Shown here: positions 34,607 to 41,475 of the stretch, in pieces | Layout of the letters: each line of letters begins with the position of its first letter | Position numbering within the stretch: position 1 is the first letter of the stretch | Assembly: GCA_900498135.1 (NCBI GenBank) | Contig: LR026961.1 | Span: 458,874 to 522,873 of the forward strand | Direction of reading: 5' to 3' | Length of the DNA stretch: 64,000 nt | From: an uncultured Desulfatiglans sp. | GTDB taxonomy: Bacteria; Desulfobacterota; DSM-4660; Desulfatiglandales; Desulfatiglandaceae | Program-made: the position numbers and the translations under genes | Notes under the pieces: generated by a model | The model's database searches: none | What the model was told of the DNA's origin: nothing | What the model saw: only the letters and a program-made list of their open reading frames with translations

Positions 34607-34891
34607 TGAGATCACGTGCTGCATCAGGGGGAAGCCGGCGCCAAACAGAAGGATTTGGTCGAATCGCTCAGTCAATGCCCTCCGGAATGCTGCATCGACA
34701 TACTTCGTTCGGGCGATAACATACTCATAAACCCCCTTGGGCGCAAGGAAACGGACAAAGAACTTTCTACATAAAGAAGTGTGAATGAGCACCCTGATAA
34801 AGCTTGGGAGAAGACACACGGCAAGATAGTCGTCGCCGTGATAATGGTCTTCTTTTTCCAGAAATGAAGCCGCGCGTGAAAGGCAAGTCAT
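34607..34891 (-). pseudogene. class I SAM methyltransferase (LCMT/PPM-like), N-terminal fragment
   Basis: The minus frame reads CLSRAASFLEKEDHYHGDDY, FIRVLIHTSLCRKFFVRFLAPKG, then VYEYVIARTKYVDAAFRRAL and FDQILLFGAGF, the N-terminal and motif I region of the leucine-carboxyl-methyltransferase-like family (PPM/TIGR00027 type). It ends immediately after motif I, where repeat copy A begins, so only the first ~95 residues remain and the SAM pocket is incomplete. No start with a ribosome site is obvious. Confidence 0.65.
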
Positions 34892-34983
34892 TTGAGCGGT
34901 TCGTGATGTTTTTCTCTCGATTCGTTTATCGATCACTTTCGTTTGCCTCACCGGAGCGACTTGCCAATTTCGCCAGTCGATTG

Positions 34984-35043
34984 ACCCAAAGCCCGAATCA
35001 AGCCGCGCCGCCAAGCGGCGTCGGCTTAAATGAGTTGTTTATG
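34984..35043 (-). other. attC-like relic closely resembling resistance-cassette sites
   Basis: On the minus strand: TAAACAACTCATTTAAGCCG, ACGCCGCTTGGCGGCGCGGC, then TTGATTCGGGC. The central GCCGACGCCGCTT(G)GCGGCGCGGCTT with flanking bases strongly resembles the attC of aadA-type cassettes. The outer R boxes are worn (GTTTATG and TTTGGGT). It has no intact gene on its 5' side now. Confidence 0.65.
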
Positions 35044-35064
35044 TGCCTGTTCCGATCAAACCCC

Positions 35065-35115
35065 TTGACATTTTGGTCAAAATGGTCAAAATGGTCATAA
35101 TGGTCAAAAGAGGAG
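35065..35115 (+). promoter_or_regulatory. promoter/operator with four tandem 9-bp repeats upstream of phd-vapC
   Basis: TTGACA (35065-35070) is followed by four head-to-tail copies of TGGTCAAAA (35074-35109, the third as TGGTCATAA), then the ribosome site AGAGGAG. Tandem operators of this spacing fit cooperative binding of a Phd/VapC complex. Confidence 0.6.
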
Positions 35116-35122
35116 ATTGATA

Positions 35123-35404
35123 ATGGAAAAAAACATATCCGTGGGTGAAGCAAAGGCCACCTTTTCAGAATGCATCCGTAAAGTTGAAGCAGGTTATGCT
35201 GTGCTCATTACCAGGCATGGCAAACCTGTCGCCGCTCTGGTTAGCCCCACTGACCTCGAACATCTAAAGCGTTTGAGAAAAGCAGGGCCAGAGAGTGGCC
35301 TTGCCAGTATTGCTGGCGGCTGGGAAAATAGCGAAGAATTGGCTTCAATTTTGAACGCATCTCCTCGACAGGGACAACGAAATACCCCTGACCTGGAAAA
35401 TTGA
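35123..35404 (+). CDS. Phd/YefM-type antitoxin
   Basis: 93 residues from MEKNISVGEAKATFSECIRK, preceded by AGAGGAG. The N-terminal VGEAKATFSECIRKVEAGYAVLITRHGKPVAAL is the Phd/YefM DNA-binding fold. The C-terminal part is the toxin-binding tail. Its last codons overlap the PIN toxin start by four bases. It should repress the repeat-bearing promoter just upstream. Confidence 0.85.
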   Translation: MEKNISVGEAKATFSECIRKVEAGYAVLITRHGKPVAALVSPTDLEHLKRLRKAGPESGLASIAGGWENSEELASILNASPRQGQRNTPDLEN

Positions 35405-35829
35405 AAATGGCGTTTCTCTTTGACACCGATGCAATTTCAGAACTCCTGCGCCCACGCCCCGCAATAGCCTATGTGAAGTGGATCATGAAAGTTCCTCGTG
35501 AAGAGCAATTTACCAGTGCTGTTGTAATAGGCGAACTGTACAAAGGCGCCTACCGCTCCCAACACCGTGAACGACACCTAACCAATATAGAACAACGGGT
35601 TCTCCCCGCTGTCAGCGTTCTACCTTACGACACAAGCATTGCGAAAGTTTTTGGTAAAATCCGAGCTTACCTTGAAGAAATGGGAACAATCCTTCCCGAT
35701 GCGGATATTCAGATTGCAGCCACGGCTATAAGCCATAATTTGGAGCTTATAACCGGAAACCTTCGTCATTTTAGTAGGATTACCGATTTGAAGGTTAATA
35801 ATATCCTCGCAGATTCACGGAATCAATGA
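35401..35829 (+). CDS. vapC: VapC-type PIN-domain toxin
   Basis: 142 residues. Catalytic acidic residues of the PIN fold are visible: FDTDAISELL near the start, GELYKGAY in the middle, and ILPDADIQIAATAI with LITGNLRHFSRI at the end. PIN toxins cut tRNA or rRNA. The module is on the + strand, unlike most TA modules here, and has no attC beside it. Confidence 0.9.
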   Translation: MKMAFLFDTDAISELLRPRPAIAYVKWIMKVPREEQFTSAVVIGELYKGAYRSQHRERHLTNIEQRVLPAVSVLPYDTSIAKVFGKIRAYLEEMGTILPDADIQIAATAISHNLELITGNLRHFSRITDLKVNNILADSRNQ

Positions 35830-36019
35830 TTTCTGGCCTCTTCTCCGACATAACACCGGGCATCAGGGGCACGACAACCACGCGGGCAAGGGATTTCAAC
35901 GCAACACCACCGGACTGCCCCCGCACAATTTCGTGTCTCCTGGATGCCTTTGTCATGCGGATTTCTTCGACCTAAGGAGGTACGCTGAAGTCTCCCCTCC
36001 TCACGGCGCGACAAGGTTC

Positions 36020-36340
36020 TCCCCCTCGGCGATCAGACGTTCGAAGAAGGGCTTTTTCAAGACCGAGACGCCGAGGGCGGCCAGCTCGGGGATGAGCTCC
36101 ATCAAGCCGTTGGCGAAGCTCCAGTGCAGGGCGAAGAGCGGACCCTTGCCCGCGAAGGCGTAGCCGAGCATGTCCCCCGACGCCCCCGTGGCGAAGCCGG
36201 CCAGCGGGCCGCACAGGACCCCGATGAACATAGGCAGAGCGACCTGCGGCCGCAGCTCCGCAAAGCTGCAGCCCGGCAGATAGTATTTTCCGGACAGGAA
36301 GTTCGCGATCCCGTAAACGCACCCCATCGCCACTCAGACA
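36020..36340 (-). pseudogene. internally deleted second copy of the MinD/HAMP/850-residue operon
   Basis: On the minus strand the frame starts AMGCVYGIANFLSGKYYLPG and matches the N-terminus of the HAMP membrane protein for ~85 codons, then passes into ELAALGV of the 850-residue protein, then into VSVLKKPFFERLIAEG further along the same protein. These three parts keep the order they have in the intact operon (31.8, 30.5 and 28.7 kb), with the DNA between them lost. It is therefore a copy shrunk by deletions. The MinD gene is missing except for its upstream flank. Confidence 0.8.
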
Positions 36341-36354
36341 GCGGCGCCACGTCA

Positions 36355-36475
36355 ATTAAGATGGCACCGGCGGAGCTGGATGTCATCGAAGAGACCTGCG
36401 GGTATGTCCGGGAGGAGGGCGGGCTGGAGCGGGAGGTCTCCGAGGGGGCGCGGGCGCCGAACGTCAAGTTGGCCT
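36355..36475 (+). pseudogene. fragment of the RecQ-like helicase gene
   Basis: Reads LDVIEETCGYVREEGGLERE then VSEGARAPNV, matching about codon 464 onwards of the helicase at 42.95 kb and even more closely the fragment at 32.8 kb, including its non-homologous upstream bases (ATGGCACCGGCGGAGCTGGA). It lies divergently beside the shrunken operon copy, as the other does beside the intact one. Confidence 0.75.
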
Positions 36476-36504
36476 GCCGGGGCCTAGCAGCAAAGCAGCA
36501 CCGG

Positions 36505-36855
36505 TCAGTTTCCAACGCCATGTTCGGCGCTTGAGCTATTTGCTTTAAGACCGCCAAGGGGCAACGGCTTAATATTCTCCAGGGCGTCGAACTCAGATTT
36601 CTTAGCGAAATAAAGATCCCATCTCAGCTGAACATTCATCCAGAAGTCTTCTGACACACCAAAAACCTTTGCAAGCCTTAAGGCCGTACTTGGAGTAATT
36701 CCACGCCGCCCGTTGATAATTTCATTGATGCGTTGATAAGGTACTTTTATCGCATTGGCTAAATCTCGCTGAGTTATGCCCATAGGCTTCAAAAACTCTT
36801 CCAACAGCATCTCGCCAGGATGGGTTGGTGCCCTATGAGTAGGTATCCGTATCAT
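36505..36855 (-). CDS. higA: HigA-family antitoxin (second copy)
   Basis: 116 residues. RAPTHPGEMLLEEFLKPMGI is the family opening, RDLANAIKVPYQRINEIING the helix-turn-helix and EDFWMNVQLRWDLYFAKK the conserved tail. The start has the strong ribosome site GAGGAG, in contrast to its toxin partner upstream. Not closely similar to the first higA, so the two modules are independent. Confidence 0.9.
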   Translation of the reverse strand: MIRIPTHRAPTHPGEMLLEEFLKPMGITQRDLANAIKVPYQRINEIINGRRGITPSTALRLAKVFGVSEDFWMNVQLRWDLYFAKKSEFDALENIKPLPLGGLKANSSSAEHGVGN

Positions 36856-36879
36856 TGCAGCTCCTCATGGTTGTATTTA

Positions 36880-37173
36880 TTAATGATAATCCGCTATTTC
36901 AACATCCATGGGCCCGGCTTCGGTCCAAGTGAAACAAATGCGATATTGATCGTTTATGCGGATGCTGTATCGTCCGTTTCTGTCACCCGACAGCGCCTCC
37001 AATCGATTTCCGGGCGGAACACGCAATTCATCAAGAGTCAGGACAGAATCAAGCCTATCAAGCTTTCTAAACGCGATCGCCCAGAGGCTTTGCGGACAAA
37101 TTTTCCTCGCAGCTTTGGTTGACCGCCCGTTGAAAATCTCCTCCGTCGCTTTGTTTTTGAAGGATTGTATCAT
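36880..37173 (-). CDS. higB: HigB-family toxin (second copy)
   Basis: 97 residues: IQSFKNKATEEIFNGRSTKA at the start, RKLDRLDSVLTLDELRVPPGN in the middle and GRYSIRINDQYRICFTW with the VEIADYH tail, all typical of the HigB group with the catalytic histidine at the end. The start codon coincides with the predicted transcription start, so translation would be leaderless. A 25-base gap precedes higA. Confidence 0.9.
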   Translation of the reverse strand: MIQSFKNKATEEIFNGRSTKAARKICPQSLWAIAFRKLDRLDSVLTLDELRVPPGNRLEALSGDRNGRYSIRINDQYRICFTWTEAGPMDVEIADYH

Positions 37174-37179
37174 GGAATG

Positions 37180-37208
37180 ACAATAGCACGGCTATCATGC
37201 TAATTCAA
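37180..37208 (-). promoter_or_regulatory. promoter and operator of higBA (second copy)
   Basis: On the minus strand: TTGAAT, 17-base spacer, TATTGT. The interrupted repeat TAGCA-N9-TGCTA lies over the spacer and -10. The start of transcription would fall on the higB ATG. Confidence 0.7.
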
Positions 37209-37239
37209 GTCATATCCTCCTGCTAAATTAAGCATACAT

Positions 37240-37430
37240 TCGGAGGCCAACCACCTGACATGAGTACCAGCGAAGCCCCCGCCTCTCCTCCGCTGCGATC
37301 GGCCTCGAAATTTATTCCGGAGAGGACCGCATCCTCTAAATCGGCGCCGGCGCCGCCGACGGGACGCGCACCTTCGCCCGCAGAGGCGAAGGCGGCCTCG
37401 AAAGGGCGGCGGCGGAGTTGGATGTCAGTG
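37240..37430 (+). pseudogene. 5' fragment of the RecQ-like helicase gene with its leader
   Basis: The bases around the start, CCACCTGACATGAG, and the following ~50 codons align with 42.93-43.11 kb (GTSGEAPA.. against MSISVPP.., and the shared GACGGGACGCGCACCTT and GAAAGGGCG segments), but with many changes that destroy the frame. It is the degenerate start of a second copy of the exonuclease domain, breaking off near 37430. Confidence 0.65.
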
Positions 37431-37541
37431 AATCGAATTTTTCCCTATTCATTACTGCAAGAGTTTCGTCGTGATTGAGTGCTCGGATTTCAATTTTGTT
37501 CTTCATGGCCTGCCTCTTTGTCATGCTATGCCGAATGAATC

Positions 37542-37605
37542 GCATAACCTGTGCAGCAACTACGATTGGCAAAACCGCCGGCTTCAATCCGCTTGAGGTT
37601 GATGC
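37542..37605 (-). other. candidate attC site overlapping the HigA-like antitoxin 3' end
   Basis: On the minus strand it runs from GCATCAAC to GTTATGC. The outermost bases GCAT(C)AACCT pair with the other end and a GATTG/CAATC inner helix is possible. It overlaps the last seven codons of the antitoxin, so it is only a candidate. Confidence 0.4.
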
Positions 37606-37922
37606 AAGCGTTCGGCCTTTGAATCTTCAGCAACAGGTTCAGCATGAATTCTCAATCCTAGCGCTCCTATTACTTTGAGGATCGTGTCAAAGGTCGGGGT
37701 CCGTTCCCCGGAAAGCGCCTTGTACAGGCTTTCACGAGATAGGCCAGCATCCTTCGCCACCTGAGACATACCTTTGGCGCGGGCGACATCCCCCAAAGCC
37801 TTGGCGATGAAAGCAGCATCACCGTTGGCCTCCTCAAAACAAGCTTCCAGGTATGCTGCCGTTTCCTCAGGTGTACGGAGGTGCTCGGCAACATCGTAGC
37901 GTGTGGTCTTTGTCTTTGGCAT
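37584..37922 (-). CDS. HigA-like antitoxin (addiction-module XRE type)
   Basis: 112 residues from MPKTKTTRYDVAEHLRTPEE, with TAGGAG before it. YLEACFEEANGDAAFIAKAL and DVARAKGMSQVAKDAGLSRE, then SLYKALSGERTPTFDTILKV, are the signature of the addiction-module antidote family that pairs with RelE-like toxins. It appears intact although its toxin is frameshifted, so the module may survive only as a repressor or as an antidote to related toxins. Confidence 0.85.
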   Translation of the reverse strand: MPKTKTTRYDVAEHLRTPEETAAYLEACFEEANGDAAFIAKALGDVARAKGMSQVAKDAGLSRESLYKALSGERTPTFDTILKVIGALGLRIHAEPVAEDSKAERLHQPQAD

Positions 37923-37930
37923 AATAGCTC

Positions 37931-38220
37931 CTATAGATTGCGAGCGAGTCGCAAGGCAGTCTCGATGTCGCCGGCTTGGGTGCGCTTGTCTCCGCCAGCA
38001 AGCAAGATGACCAATGCTTGACCCCTGTGCGTGTAGTACACACGGTAGCCAGGTCCGTGATCGATCTGCAGCTTTGAGACTCCTTCGCCAACCGGCCTCA
38101 CGTCCCCCGGATTCCCCGTCGTCAGACGCTCGATCCGCACCTGAATGCGAGCCCGGCCCCGGAGATCTCGGAAGCCATCGGGCCACTTAGCAAAGGTCTC
38201 GGTTTGGCGATTTCGATCAT
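37931..38220 (-). pseudogene. RelE-like toxin, frameshifted near its start
   Basis: Reading from the expected ATG gives MIEIAKPRP, whereas removal of one frame step gives (R)QTETFAKWPDGFRDLRGRAR and IQVRIERLTTGNPGDVRPVG, then the normal family ending with GEGVSKLQIDHGPGYRVYYTHRGQ and ALRLARNL. One C is missing about ten bases into the gene, so the protein cannot be made from the ATG. The antitoxin just downstream is intact. This is a toxin inactivated by a single deletion. Confidence 0.8.
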
Positions 38221-38227
38221 AACGAGC

Positions 38228-38257
38228 ATTGTAGCCAATAGGCTACACCCTTAGCAA
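38228..38257 (-). promoter_or_regulatory. promoter and perfect palindromic operator of the RelE-like/HigA-like pair
   Basis: On the minus strand: TTGCTA, 18-base spacer, TACAAT. The perfect palindrome TGTAGCCTATTGGCTACA (38230-38247) covers the spacer and most of the -10. Predicted transcription start is one base from the toxin ATG. Confidence 0.75.
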
Positions 38258-38260
38258 GGT

Positions 38261-39799
38261 CTATTTGGCAGGCCCCGTCTTCACGGGAACAGGCATTTCG
38301 TAGCTGCCATCCACCACCGTCTGATAGGGTCCGTAGAACCTGGCTGTGAAACGGAAGTCGCCTTCCGGTGCGGGCAGCCAGTTTTTGGCTTGGTCCGAAT
38401 CTTCGGGCTTGCTGTGCTGCACATAGAGCACCAGTTTGCCGTCCTCCACCACCAGATCGCCATGCTCCAGCATATAGCTGTTGATCTCGTACCGGTCAAT
38501 CTCGTTGGCCACAAAATAGCCCTGCGCGTTGTAGATGGGAATCGACCAGAATTCGGTGACCGGTGGCAAGTTGTTCATGTCAAAGGTAATCGTATAGTTG
38601 TTGGAGCCGTTCAACGGCTCGCCGTCTGCGTCGGTGAATCGGAACGCCCCGAGATGGGAAATGGCCTTGTCACAAGCGCCCCATCCGGCATCGGCTATCA
38701 CCGCACGATCGATCCAGTTGGTTGCAAAGTCACCCTCCGCCCGGGCCACCTGCCAGCCGTTCATATCGACGAGGCCTGTCGTGAGCGCCTTGCGAACGCC
38801 GTCGAACCCAGCCTGGAATCCGGCCTCCATGGCCGCCTTGGTGTTGCGGCGGAGCGAATCCCAGTCAAAAGCGAGGCCTCGACCGATCCCTATCGACTTG
38901 AGTCGATCGAGCATCTGCATCTCTGCAAGGGAATCTGGCATAGTGGTCATGCTTGGGTCGTTCATGACCATGTTCAGGATCGTATAAAAGTCCTCTGCGG
39001 TCTGTTCGTCGACCTGACCGATGGCGATTTCCGGCATGCGCGGGTACACCGCAAAGTCGCCCTGGACGATCTCGCGTTCGGTTTGCGGTACGCCGGTGTT
39101 GTCGTTGGCCGTCCAGTCGCTCAGGGGCGTCGCCGTGATCTGGTCCTGATATTGATTGATCTGCTTGATTTCTTCGTCGGTCCCGGTCTCCACCGCAATT
39201 CGCACGATCACATAGGCGGTTTCGCTGGGCCAGAAGATGATATCGGTGGCGGGGAAAAGTCCCGGCAGCTTGCCGTCATATCCGGGCGGCACGAAAAGAT
39301 ACTTCCGGCTCCGGCTGCCGTTGAAGGGACTCCCCACAACGGTGTGAAAGATGCCGTATTGATCCATGAGCTGCAGGCTGAAGTAACGATCGGTGATCTC
39401 GGGCATCTCGATCACAACCGGTTCCTCCCGCAGATCGATGAAACCGGAGCCATAGAGCGTGGTGGATTGGGGCGTTACCACATAGAAGTCCGGTGTGATC
39501 TTCTTGCGCACCCAAAAAAACCGATTGATTCCCGAGTATGCACTGTTTCCTGGGTCATCGTTTTGGGTAATGGTCCAGCGCTGGCCATAGTAGATCACCT
39601 GCTGCAGGCCATAGTAGTAAGCTTTCTCGGCAATCTCCCGGACCTGCCACGGCGGCACTCTTTTCGCTGCGGAAGCGCTATCCGCCAACACAATCGCCAC
39701 AACCCCAATCGCGACTGAAGCAAACGCCAATGCTATGCCCATGGTCCGAAGGGCGCCTTTCGGCCATAGGATACTACGGTGCGGCATCCGAGTGCTCAT
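38261..39799 (-). CDS. DUF1254/DUF1214 family exported protein
   Basis: 512 residues. The N-terminus has a charged start and a hydrophobic signal (TMGIALAFASVAIGVVAIVL) with an ADSASA cleavage region, so it is exported. EIAEKAYYYGLQQVIYYGQR and NRFFWVRKKITPDFYVVTPQ belong to DUF1254, and the later WSIPIYNAQGYFVANEIDRY and LVLYVQHSKPEDSDQAKNWL to DUF1214. These domains occur together in many bacteria and their function is not established. The left boundary of the GNAT cassette lies just upstream, but no attC follows this gene. Confidence 0.85.
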   Translation of the reverse strand: MSTRMPHRSILWPKGALRTMGIALAFASVAIGVVAIVLADSASAAKRVPPWQVREIAEKAYYYGLQQVIYYGQRWTITQNDDPGNSAYSGINRFFWVRKKITPDFYVVTPQSTTLYGSGFIDLREEPVVIEMPEITDRYFSLQLMDQYGIFHTVVGSPFNGSRSRKYLFVPPGYDGKLPGLFPATDIIFWPSETAYVIVRIAVETGTDEEIKQINQYQDQITATPLSDWTANDNTGVPQTEREIVQGDFAVYPRMPEIAIGQVDEQTAEDFYTILNMVMNDPSMTTMPDSLAEMQMLDRLKSIGIGRGLAFDWDSLRRNTKAAMEAGFQAGFDGVRKALTTGLVDMNGWQVARAEGDFATNWIDRAVIADAGWGACDKAISHLGAFRFTDADGEPLNGSNNYTITFDMNNLPPVTEFWSIPIYNAQGYFVANEIDRYEINSYMLEHGDLVVEDGKLVLYVQHSKPEDSDQAKNWLPAPEGDFRFTARFYGPYQTVVDGSYEMPVPVKTGPAK

Positions 39800-39869
39800 T
39801 TCATGATCCTCCTATCGATTGTGATTTGGCTGTTGCGCTGCTACGACGATCTGCGTTGTACAAAAGCCT

Positions 39870-39947
39870 GTCTAACCGATCTACCAAAACCAATTGCTCG
39901 AAAAAAAGAAGCACGGAATGACCGTCCGGTGCAGCAGCTTGTCAGGC
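39870..39947 (-). other. attC recombination site of the GNAT cassette
   Basis: On the minus strand it begins GCCTGAC, which contains the GNAT stop codon TGA, and ends GTTAGAC, a perfect R' box. Inner arms GCACCGGA and TCCGTGC pair with one unpaired C. The site and the one at 40465 bound a complete single-gene cassette. Confidence 0.7.
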
Positions 39948-40457
39948 ACACCGCTCAATGGTGTATACCATTCTTTCGCCCCGTTCTTTTATTTCAATAT
40001 TCTTGAGCATTTTCATGCCCAGCTTCAACAATACCTTGTTCGACGCGACGTTGTTTGGATGGGCCAAAGCGAATAAACGGTCAATGTCCAGGTGTTTAAA
40101 GGCGTAGTCTATTTGCGCTCTCCCAATTTCTGTCGCATAACCTTTTCCCCATGAGATGTCCTGGAATGCAAAGCCGAATTCGAATTCTTTTCCAGTATCG
40201 ACGTATTCACACGGTATAATGCCGGCAAAGCCGATAAACTTCTTCTCGTCCAAATCGCAAACAGACCCCAATCCAGTATTGCCATTTTGTTTCATGAAAT
40301 AGTTATCGATAAAAACATCTGCTTCTTCTGATGACATGGGCCTGCCAGCAAATAGATGTTTCATTACAGAGGGATCGCTGAGCATGCTTTTTAATGTAGA
40401 TTTCTCAAAGTCTTTTAAATTTGAGAGCAGGAGTCTTTCAGTTTTTATCGAATACAT
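39942..40457 (-). CDS. GNAT-family N-acetyltransferase (RimJ/RimL type)
   Basis: 171 residues. It opens MYSIKTERLLLSNLKDFEKS, usual for RimJ/RimL-like proteins, and the acetyl-CoA region is FGFAFQDISWGKGYATEIGR with AQIDYAFKHLDIDRLFALAH, then NVASNKVLLKLGMK. It would transfer an acetyl group to an amine of a protein or small molecule. The substrate is unknown. Bounded by well-formed attC sites on both sides, it is a clear integron cassette gene. Confidence 0.9.
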   Translation of the reverse strand: MYSIKTERLLLSNLKDFEKSTLKSMLSDPSVMKHLFAGRPMSSEEADVFIDNYFMKQNGNTGLGSVCDLDEKKFIGFAGIIPCEYVDTGKEFEFGFAFQDISWGKGYATEIGRAQIDYAFKHLDIDRLFALAHPNNVASNKVLLKLGMKMLKNIEIKERGERMVYTIERCA

Positions 40458-40464
40458 TTTATCT

Positions 40465-40526
40465 GCCTAACGTTCCCCTCGCGGCGGCGCGGCGTTTTGC
40501 GGTCCGCTGCAAAAGCATGGTTGGGC
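40465..40526 (-). other. attC recombination site with perfect core boxes
   Basis: On the minus strand it begins GCCCAAC and ends GTTAGGC, both perfect fits to RYYYAAC and GTTRRRY. Inner arms GCTTTTGC and GCAAAACGC pair with one unpaired C. It lies three bases after the ancestral hicA stop and eight before the GNAT start, joining the hicBA and GNAT cassettes. Confidence 0.85.
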
Positions 40527-40528
40527 AA

Positions 40529-40735
40529 TTATGATTCAAATTCACTTCTTGAAAGGCCAGATTGACGGATAATGGATTATAGTGTTCCTGTACGCAATTC
40601 TGAGTGGTTTGGGACCGGTACGGTAATCGTGGTATCAGGAAGTTGCTTCTGCATAGCGATATGACTGCCACGTTGCCGAATTTCTTCGAATCCATGACGC
40701 GAAAGAATAGCGCAAACCTGTTTCCCGGAAAGCAT
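40529..40735 (-). pseudogene. hicA: HicA-type toxin with premature stop
   Basis: Reads MLSGKQVCAILSRHGFEEIR, QRGSHIAMQKQ with the catalytic histidine, and TVPVPNHSELRTGTL, then a TAA (40577-40579) where the family has a glutamine or arginine codon, followed in frame by SIIRQSGLSRSEFES and the true stop. The loss of the last ~15 residues removes the C-terminal helix. The partner hicB is complete. Order hicB then hicA is used here. Confidence 0.8.
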
Positions 40736-40742
40736 ACGAAGC

Positions 40743-40964
40743 TTACCCAATGGCAACCTCCACTTGCGTTACATATACTTCCTCATGAAAGTGGGCACGA
40801 ATTTCTGAGGGTGAGGCTGTTTCAAAAAATAAATGGAGTGCCTCCTGAAGATTATTGCAAGCATCTTCTATTGTATCTCCTTGGCTGGCAATATCTAATT
40901 CCGGGCAGAGCGAAACGTAGCCATTGACTTCACGTTCGATAATTGCGGTAAGTTTTCTTTGTAT
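40743..40964 (-). CDS. hicB: HicB-type antitoxin, starting at ATA
   Basis: 74 codons: ITIQRKLTAIIEREVNGYVS-like start, then LCPELDIASQGDTIEDACNN, LQEALHLFFETASPSEIRAH and the EVYVTQVEVAIG end, typical of the short HicB form without extra DNA-binding domain. The family start codon position is ATA. AGAGGT lies at normal distance before it and no ATG or GTG is available upstream in frame. Either ATA is used weakly or the gene is silenced. The short form would not bind DNA itself. Confidence 0.7.
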   Translation of the reverse strand: MQRKLTAIIEREVNGYVSLCPELDIASQGDTIEDACNNLQEALHLFFETASPSEIRAHFHEEVYVTQVEVAIG

Positions 40965-40993
40965 GGTGAATACCTCTTTAGATTGACTAATTA

Positions 40994-41229
40994 TTATTCC
41001 TTCACTTCGCGCACCAAAGCTTGCTCGGCACGCATGAACCAGTTATCCCTTGTCGCTCCGACGGTCTTGGGACCTACTACGGCAGAAATGGCAATTTTCC
41101 CCCCACTGACCGCCAGCCTTGCCGGATATATTCTTTCACGATTCGGTCAAATTCTTCGAAGGCATCATTGCCTTTTCTGCTCTCTTCACCAACAACGCTC
41201 ATGATTTTATAATTCAGTCTGGATGCCAT
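40994..41229 (-). pseudogene. small DUF1737-like protein, frameshifted in a G-run
   Basis: Begins MASRLNYKIMSVVGEESRKG and NDAFEEFDRIVKEYIRQGWRS. After a run of six G (41099-41104 on the + strand as C) the zero frame ends quickly in PFLP, while the next frame reads IAISAVVGPKTVGATRDNWF and MRAEQALVREVKE to a stop. The joined protein has the DUF1737-like pattern YKI...GW..GG.AIS...QALV. The slip in a homopolymer may be a fixed mutation or a phase-variable switch. Confidence 0.6.
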
Positions 41230-41249
41230 ATCAATCCCTCGTATTGAGG

Positions 41250-41475
41250 TGGACCGCACATTCACCAGCCAGAGCCGCACACTCCGGCGATTCAGAGTCG
41301 TTGGTGAGGACAAACCGGTGCCCTTCAACGCCATATCGAGGATCTCATGGTCTTCTTTTCCGTACCAGCGCTCCTCTTTGACATCAAGAACGTCAAGCCC
41401 TTGGTCCCGCAGGCATTTCACCACCTTTGGCGAGATGTTTTCGTCTGTAAGGATTTGGATGGAGTCGAGCTTCAT
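41250..41475 (-). pseudogene. DUF5615 (PIN-like) toxin, frameshifted
   Basis: Residues IQILTDENISPKVVKCLRDQ, GLDVLDVKEERWYGKEDHEI and LDMALK are the DUF5615 PIN-like start. A frameshift follows, since HRFVLTNDS in the next frame is the expected continuation (with the next acidic residue), and after that the sequence departs from the family. The remaining part is fused in frame to the DUF1737-like protein. The toxin has lost its C-terminal active-site residues. Confidence 0.7.

Noticed and set aside
34427-35014. Single 195-codon methyltransferase gene
   Set aside because: Its last third is repeat copy A and its first ~40 codons overlap the attC-like site, so only the middle is real coding remnant.
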